DNA from: Candidatus Aalborgicola defluviihabitans
GTDB taxonomy: Bacteria; Pseudomonadota; Gammaproteobacteria; Burkholderiales; Burkholderiaceae_C
Assembly: GCA_016705575.1 (NCBI GenBank)
Contig: JADIXX010000003.1
Span: 62,001 to 126,000, forward strand
Direction: 5' to 3'
Length of the DNA stretch: 64,000 bases
The notes under the pieces were generated by a model. That model did not search any database. It was not told the DNA's origin and saw only the letters and a program-made list of their open reading frames with translations. Positions 60,319 to 64,000 of this stretch are shown piece after piece; position 1 is the first letter of the stretch, and each line of letters begins with the position of its first letter. The position numbers and the translations under genes are program-made.

Positions 60319-62205
60319 TCAGGTGGTTAAACGCTGTTCCAGTTGGGCCTTGGTTTCTACCAGCTCTTTGGGCAGGTGGTAAGCCAGTTGGGTGAACAGG
60401 TCATTGTGCAGGGCAAACTCGGCCTTCCAGGCGTCCTTGTCCAGGCTGGTCACGCTGTCAAACTGGGCTTGGCTGAAGTCCAGACCCGTCCAGTTGATCT
60501 CGGAATACGTGGGGCTGATGCCGAAGCCATTTTCAGAGCCCTTGGCCGTGCCTTCCAGGCGGTCGATCATCCACTTGAGCACGCGCATGTTGTCGCCGTA
60601 GCCGGGCCAGACGAACTTGCCGTCGTCACCCTTGCGGAACCAGTTGACGCAGAAAATCTTGGGCAGGGTGTGGCCGCTGTCTTCGAGCTTGTGCTCCATG
60701 TCCAGCCAGTGCTGGAAGTAGTCGCTCATGTTGTAGCCGCAGAAGGGCAGCATGGCGAACGGGTCGCGGCGCACCACGCCCATTTGACCCACGGCAGCGG
60801 CTGTTGTCTCAGAACCCATGGTGGCGGCCATGTACACGCCTTCCATCCAGGTGCGGGCTTCGGTTACCAGTGGCACGGTGGTAGAGCGGCGGCCACCGAA
60901 GATGAAGGCGTCAATCGCCACACCGTTGGCGTCGTCCCACTGGGGGTCGAGTGCGGGATTGTTCTGTGCAGCCACGGTGAAGCGCGAGTTGGGGTGAGCC
61001 GCCTTGGCGCCGGTTTCTTTGGCGATGGCCGGTGTCCAGTCTTTGCCTTGCCAGTCAATCAGGTGCGCGGGGATGCCGCCGCCGTCTTTCTCCATGCCTT
61101 CCCACCACACATCACCGTCATCGGTCAGGGCCACATTGGTGAAGATGACGTCTTTGTTCAGCGACAGCATGCAGTTGGGGTTGGTGTGCATGTTGGTGCC
61201 GGGGGCCACGCCAAAGTAGCCGGCTTCGGGGTTGATGGCGTACATCTTGCCGTCGGCATGGGGTTTGATCCAGGCGATGTCGTCACCAATGGTGGTGACC
61301 TTCCAGCCAGAAAAACCGGCTTCGGGCGGCACCAGCATGGAGAAGTTGGTCTTGCCGCAGGCGCTGGGAAAGGCCGCTGCCACGTGGTACTTTTTGCCTT
61401 GGGGGTTGGTCACACCCAGAATCAGCATGTGCTCGGCCAGCCAGCCCTGGTCACGGCCCATGTTGGACGCAATGCGCAGCGCAAAGCACTTTTTGCCCAA
61501 GAGAGCGTTGCCGCCGTAGCCAGAACCGTAGGACCAGATCTCACGGGTCTCGGGGTAGTGAACGATGTACTTGGTCTTGTTGCAGGGCCACTTCACGTCA
61601 GCCTGGCCCGCTTCCAGCGGGGCGCCCACGGTGTGCATGCAAGGCACAAAAGCACCATCCACACCCAGCACGTCGTACACGGCCTTGCCCATGCGGGTCA
61701 TGATGCGCTGGTTCACCGCCACGTAGGCGCTGTCAGAGAGTTCAATGCCGATGTGGGCAATGTGCGAGCCCAATGGCCCCATGGAGAATGGCACCACATA
61801 CATGGTGCGGCCTTTCATGCAGCCGTCAAACAGGGCCTTTTGGCCATCCTTGCCGGTTTGCAACAGGGTGCGCATCTCGGCAGGTGCCATCCAGTTGTTG
61901 GTGGGGCCGGCGTTCTCTTTTTTCTCGCTGCAGATGTAGGTGCGGTCTTCTACACGCGCCACGTCGGACGGGTCGGAGCAGGCCAGGAAACTATTGGGGC
62001 GCTTGGCGGGGTTGAGCTTTGTGAAGGTACCGGCGTCAACGAGCTGCTGACACAGTCGCTGGTATTCCTCTTCGGACCCATCGCACCAATGGATGGCGGC
62101 GGGTTTGGTCAGTGCGGCCATGTCGGCCACCCAGGCAATCAGCTTGGGATTTTTTACGTAGCTGGGCGCATTAAGGTTCAGGCCTTGCATCGCGGGTGCG
62201 TTCAT
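60319..62205 (-). CDS. pckG: Phosphoenolpyruvate carboxykinase (GTP)
   Basis: This 628-aa enzyme converts oxaloacetate plus GTP to PEP, CO2 and GDP, the first step of gluconeogenesis. GTP-type signatures are clear: the kinase P-loop AFPSACGKTNFSML with the reactive cysteine, the metal-binding IGDDIAWIKPHADG, the GPLGSHIAHIGIELSDS region and FGGRRSTTVPLV. The start is ATG 62205 with GGAG about 8 nt upstream. The mirror frame on the opposite strand is also open over the whole gene, an effect of GC-rich codon use. Upstream is a 312-bp region with no gene before 62518. Confidence 0.96.
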   Translation of the reverse strand: MNAPAMQGLNLNAPSYVKNPKLIAWVADMAALTKPAAIHWCDGSEEEYQRLCQQLVDAGTFTKLNPAKRPNSFLACSDPSDVARVEDRTYICSEKKENAGPTNNWMAPAEMRTLLQTGKDGQKALFDGCMKGRTMYVVPFSMGPLGSHIAHIGIELSDSAYVAVNQRIMTRMGKAVYDVLGVDGAFVPCMHTVGAPLEAGQADVKWPCNKTKYIVHYPETREIWSYGSGYGGNALLGKKCFALRIASNMGRDQGWLAEHMLILGVTNPQGKKYHVAAAFPSACGKTNFSMLVPPEAGFSGWKVTTIGDDIAWIKPHADGKMYAINPEAGYFGVAPGTNMHTNPNCMLSLNKDVIFTNVALTDDGDVWWEGMEKDGGGIPAHLIDWQGKDWTPAIAKETGAKAAHPNSRFTVAAQNNPALDPQWDDANGVAIDAFIFGGRRSTTVPLVTEARTWMEGVYMAATMGSETTAAAVGQMGVVRRDPFAMLPFCGYNMSDYFQHWLDMEHKLEDSGHTLPKIFCVNWFRKGDDGKFVWPGYGDNMRVLKWMIDRLEGTAKGSENGFGISPTYSEINWTGLDFSQAQFDSVTSLDKDAWKAEFALHNDLFTQLAYHLPKELVETKAQLEQRLTT

Positions 62206-62438
62206 AGGGTAGCTCCTAGTTTGAAAATCGTCTTTTCAAAATGAAAGCGTTGCTTTGATTTTGAGAAAACGGCTTCCAGGAAACTGCAAAAACCTGCACC
62301 CAGATATTTCATGCGGACAACTTGGGCAGGGTCTGCCATTTTATGAACGGGTACCGGGGTTACAGGGCAACTCACGTTAAAGATCATGCAAAAATAACAT
62401 AGGGTTATGCATAAAAATCTGGATGTACCAGAAACAAA

Positions 62439-62467
62439 AACGCCGCGCAGGATGCCTGCACGGCGTT
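62439..62467 (-). terminator. Intrinsic terminator for the small membrane protein gene
   Basis: aacgccgcgcagg, loop atg, cctgcacggcgtt pair over 13 positions with one mismatch. On the minus strand the hairpin runs into TTTGTTT. The rest of the 62206-62517 gap contains the pckG leader and promoter area, where I see no clear -35/-10 pair. Confidence 0.8.
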
Positions 62468-62517
62468 ATCGGTTCCCCGCTCTTGGCGGACGTTTTTTAC
62501 CCTTAAGGGGTGTAGCC

Positions 62518-62658
62518 TCAGGCCATGGAAACGGCGATAAAAGCCAGCAAGAAGATCATGATGGCGCCCACAACCGGCACAACAAAGGGAATCATCGGAA
62601 CAATGGCTTCAACCGGATCAACGGGTTGGCCAGGGGTTTGGGCGGCAGGAGCGGACAT
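62518..62658 (-). CDS. Small single-helix membrane protein
   Basis: This 46-aa protein begins MSAPAAQTPGQPVDPVEAIV and ends in one strong transmembrane helix (FVVPVVGAIMIFLLAFIAVSMA). The start ATG 62658 has GGAGGG-like AAAGACCCTCC context (GAGGGT region) upstream on the minus strand, and a proper terminator follows, so it is likely expressed. No family is recognised. It could be a small subunit or regulator of a membrane complex. Confidence 0.65.
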   Translation of the reverse strand: MSAPAAQTPGQPVDPVEAIVPMIPFVVPVVGAIMIFLLAFIAVSMA

Positions 62659-62738
62659 GGAGGGTCTTTCAATACAGGATGGAAATTGCGGGTGATTCTA
62701 GCGATAAGCGATCAAGCGTGCTGGATCTGGTCGGCTGC

Positions 62739-63938
62739 CTAGCCCAGCTGGGCATCAAATCCGGCTTGGCGAAGGACTTCCAGCACCTGGGTAACATGGG
62801 CGTGGCCTCGGGCTTGCACCACCAGTTCGATCTCAACATTCTGCGCGGAGAGTATGGTGAAGGCGCGCTGGTGGTGCACCTCTTCTATATTGGCACCCAC
62901 ATCAGCCACCATGGCCGTGATCTGGGCCAGGGAGCCAGGCACGTCACGCGCGCCGACGCGAATGCGCGCCAGGCGCCCGGCACGCACCATGCCGCGCTCG
63001 ATGATGGCGGCCAGCAGTAGCGGATCAATATTGCCGCCGCACAGCACCAAGCCCACGCGCTTGCCTTTGAAACGCTCGGGGTATTTCAGCAGGGCAGCCA
63101 GACCGACAGCGCCGGCCCCTTCAACCAGAGTCTTTTCCACCTCCAGCAGCATCACCAGCGCCTGCTCGATATCGCCTTCGTCCACCAGCAACAGATCGTC
63201 CACGCGCGCCCGGATGATGTCCAAGGTAATGCGCCCCGGCGTGCCCACGGCAATGCCCTCGGCAATGGTGCTGGTGCCTTGCGGGTGTTGCGTACCCTGG
63301 ATGGCGTTGAACATCGCCGGGAAACGCACGGTCTGCACCCCCACCACTTCCATCGTCGGTCGCAGTGCCTTGGCGACCGTGGCCATGCCAGAAATCAGAC
63401 CACCTCCACCCACGGCAACAATGAGCGTGTCCAGATCGGGCACGTCTTCCAGCATTTCCAGCGCGACAGTTCCCTGACCGGCGGCAATGGCCTCATCGTC
63501 ATAGGGGTGCACAAACGTCAGTTGGCGCTGCTCGGCCAGGGCGGCGGCGTGGCTGCGGGATTCTTCCAGCGTGTCGCCGTGCAAAATCACCTCAGCGCCA
63601 AAGCCACGGGTGCGCTCCACTTTGACGCCTGGCGTAAAGCGGGGCATGACGATGACGGCGTGCAAACCCAGGCGCTGGGCATGATAAGCCACACCTTGGG
63701 CATGGTTACCGGCGCTCATGGCGATGACGCCGCTTGTCCGTTGCTCGGGCGTCAACTGTGCCAGCCTGTTGCAGGCCCCTCGCTCCTTGAACGAGGCCGT
63801 GAACTGCAGGTTTTCAAACTTTAAAAACACCTGTGCACCAGTGATGTCGGACAGGGTTTGCGAGGCCACGCAGGGTGTGCGCAGCACATGGCCTTTAAGC
63901 CGTTGTGCGGCCGCCAGGATGTCGTTGTATTCAATCAT
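62739..63938 (-). CDS. ilvA: Threonine ammonia-lyase (threonine dehydratase)
   Basis: This 399-aa PLP enzyme deaminates threonine to 2-oxobutyrate. The PLP lysine motif FTASFKERGACN, the phosphate-binding loop VGGGGLISG and the SAGNHAQGVAYHA signature are present. A single ACT domain occupies the C-terminal 75 residues or so (ARDVPGSLAQITAMVADVGA), as in the shorter TdcB/IlvA form. ATG 63938 is chosen over 63974 because MIEYNDILAAAQRLKGHVL is the family start. A biosynthetic or catabolic role is not decided by sequence. Confidence 0.93.
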   Translation of the reverse strand: MIEYNDILAAAQRLKGHVLRTPCVASQTLSDITGAQVFLKFENLQFTASFKERGACNRLAQLTPEQRTSGVIAMSAGNHAQGVAYHAQRLGLHAVIVMPRFTPGVKVERTRGFGAEVILHGDTLEESRSHAAALAEQRQLTFVHPYDDEAIAAGQGTVALEMLEDVPDLDTLIVAVGGGGLISGMATVAKALRPTMEVVGVQTVRFPAMFNAIQGTQHPQGTSTIAEGIAVGTPGRITLDIIRARVDDLLLVDEGDIEQALVMLLEVEKTLVEGAGAVGLAALLKYPERFKGKRVGLVLCGGNIDPLLLAAIIERGMVRAGRLARIRVGARDVPGSLAQITAMVADVGANIEEVHHQRAFTILSAQNVEIELVVQARGHAHVTQVLEVLRQAGFDAQLG

Positions 63939-63972
63939 CCCCCGATTGTGCGCAATTTTTGGAGCCGCGCCC

Positions 63973-64000
63973 ATGTCCTTGGACTTCCATCTTGTTTCAG
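63973..64000 (+). CDS. Possible start of a rightward gene cut by the window end
   Basis: An ATG at 63973 opens MSLDFHLVS and runs off the window. It is divergent from ilvA. Nine codons are too few to name it. Confidence 0.25.

Noticed and set aside
60343..62244. A 633-codon open frame antisense to pckG
   Set aside because: It mirrors pckG codon for codon, has His/Gly/Val-rich shadow composition and no recognisable domain; pckG has all its catalytic motifs.

Overview
The window looks like a chromosomal stretch of a GC-rich betaproteobacterium of the Burkholderiales, most likely Comamonadaceae (Rhodoferax/Polaromonas-like). That placement is an inference from gene content (GTP-dependent PEP carboxykinase, PreTA, many LysR regulators), coding style and a dispersed ~55-bp repeat carrying a gagggctagaggc core. 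I saw no rRNA, tRNA, CRISPR array or complete insertion sequence.

Layout. 0-3.6 kb: a leftward operon for reductive pyrimidine breakdown (preT, preA, dihydropyrimidinase, the last cut by the window edge). Its likely downstream steps sit far away at 50.8-53.8 kb, as a beta-alanine/omega-amino-acid transaminase and a (methyl)malonate-semialdehyde dehydrogenase. 3.7-5.7 kb: a LysR regulator and galE. 5.8-18.4 kb: a complete pelABCDEFG operon for the cationic exopolysaccharide Pel, followed by a spherulin-4-family (Sph3/GH135-like) lipoprotein gene with a one-base frameshift. The divergent galE could supply the 4-epimerised sugar nucleotide, PelD keeps a c-di-GMP I-site, and two diguanylate cyclases lie in the same window. 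19.8-22.6 kb: glutaryl-CoA dehydrogenase and a family III CoA-transferase, separated by a large inverted repeat. 22.6-30 kb: an Uup-like ABC-F ATPase, a Pit phosphate transporter between two DUF47/PhoU-like genes, a SulP transporter and a hemerythrin-GGDEF sensor cyclase. 30.2-38 kb: a candidate alkyl-sulfate/long-chain alcohol catabolic cluster (aldehyde dehydrogenase, frameshifted alkylsulfatase, GMC alcohol oxidoreductase, truncated SDR, fatty acid hydroxylase/desaturase) with a divergent LysR gene and two copies of one spaced promoter motif.

39.3-50 kb is an accessory, partly decayed region. It holds a frameshifted antitoxin with its ParE/RelE-type toxin, a collapsed partial copy of a reductase domain, a three-gene cassette (membrane protein, radical SAM/SPASM enzyme, 142-residue protein ending in twelve asparagines), remnants of an alpha/beta hydrolase and a thioredoxin-reductase-like gene, an old-yellow-enzyme-type oxidoreductase, a MOSC protein, and a CrtI-like/ferredoxin-reductase fusion with a divergent TetR gene. 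50.8-64 kb is ordinary metabolism: mmsA, a transaminase and its LysR, dadA and argP, a universal stress protein, a metallophosphoesterase with a LysR, pckG and ilvA.

The best candidate for an undescribed system is the radical SAM/SPASM plus poly-asparagine cassette at 40.3-43.0 kb. The second is the repeat family: ten copies, three inside coding sequences in frame, one supplying a stop codon and one a Shine-Dalgarno sequence. Four genes carry apparent single-base frameshifts (near 18.57, 33.06, 39.43 and 60.08 kb); draft-assembly error or real decay cannot be separated here.
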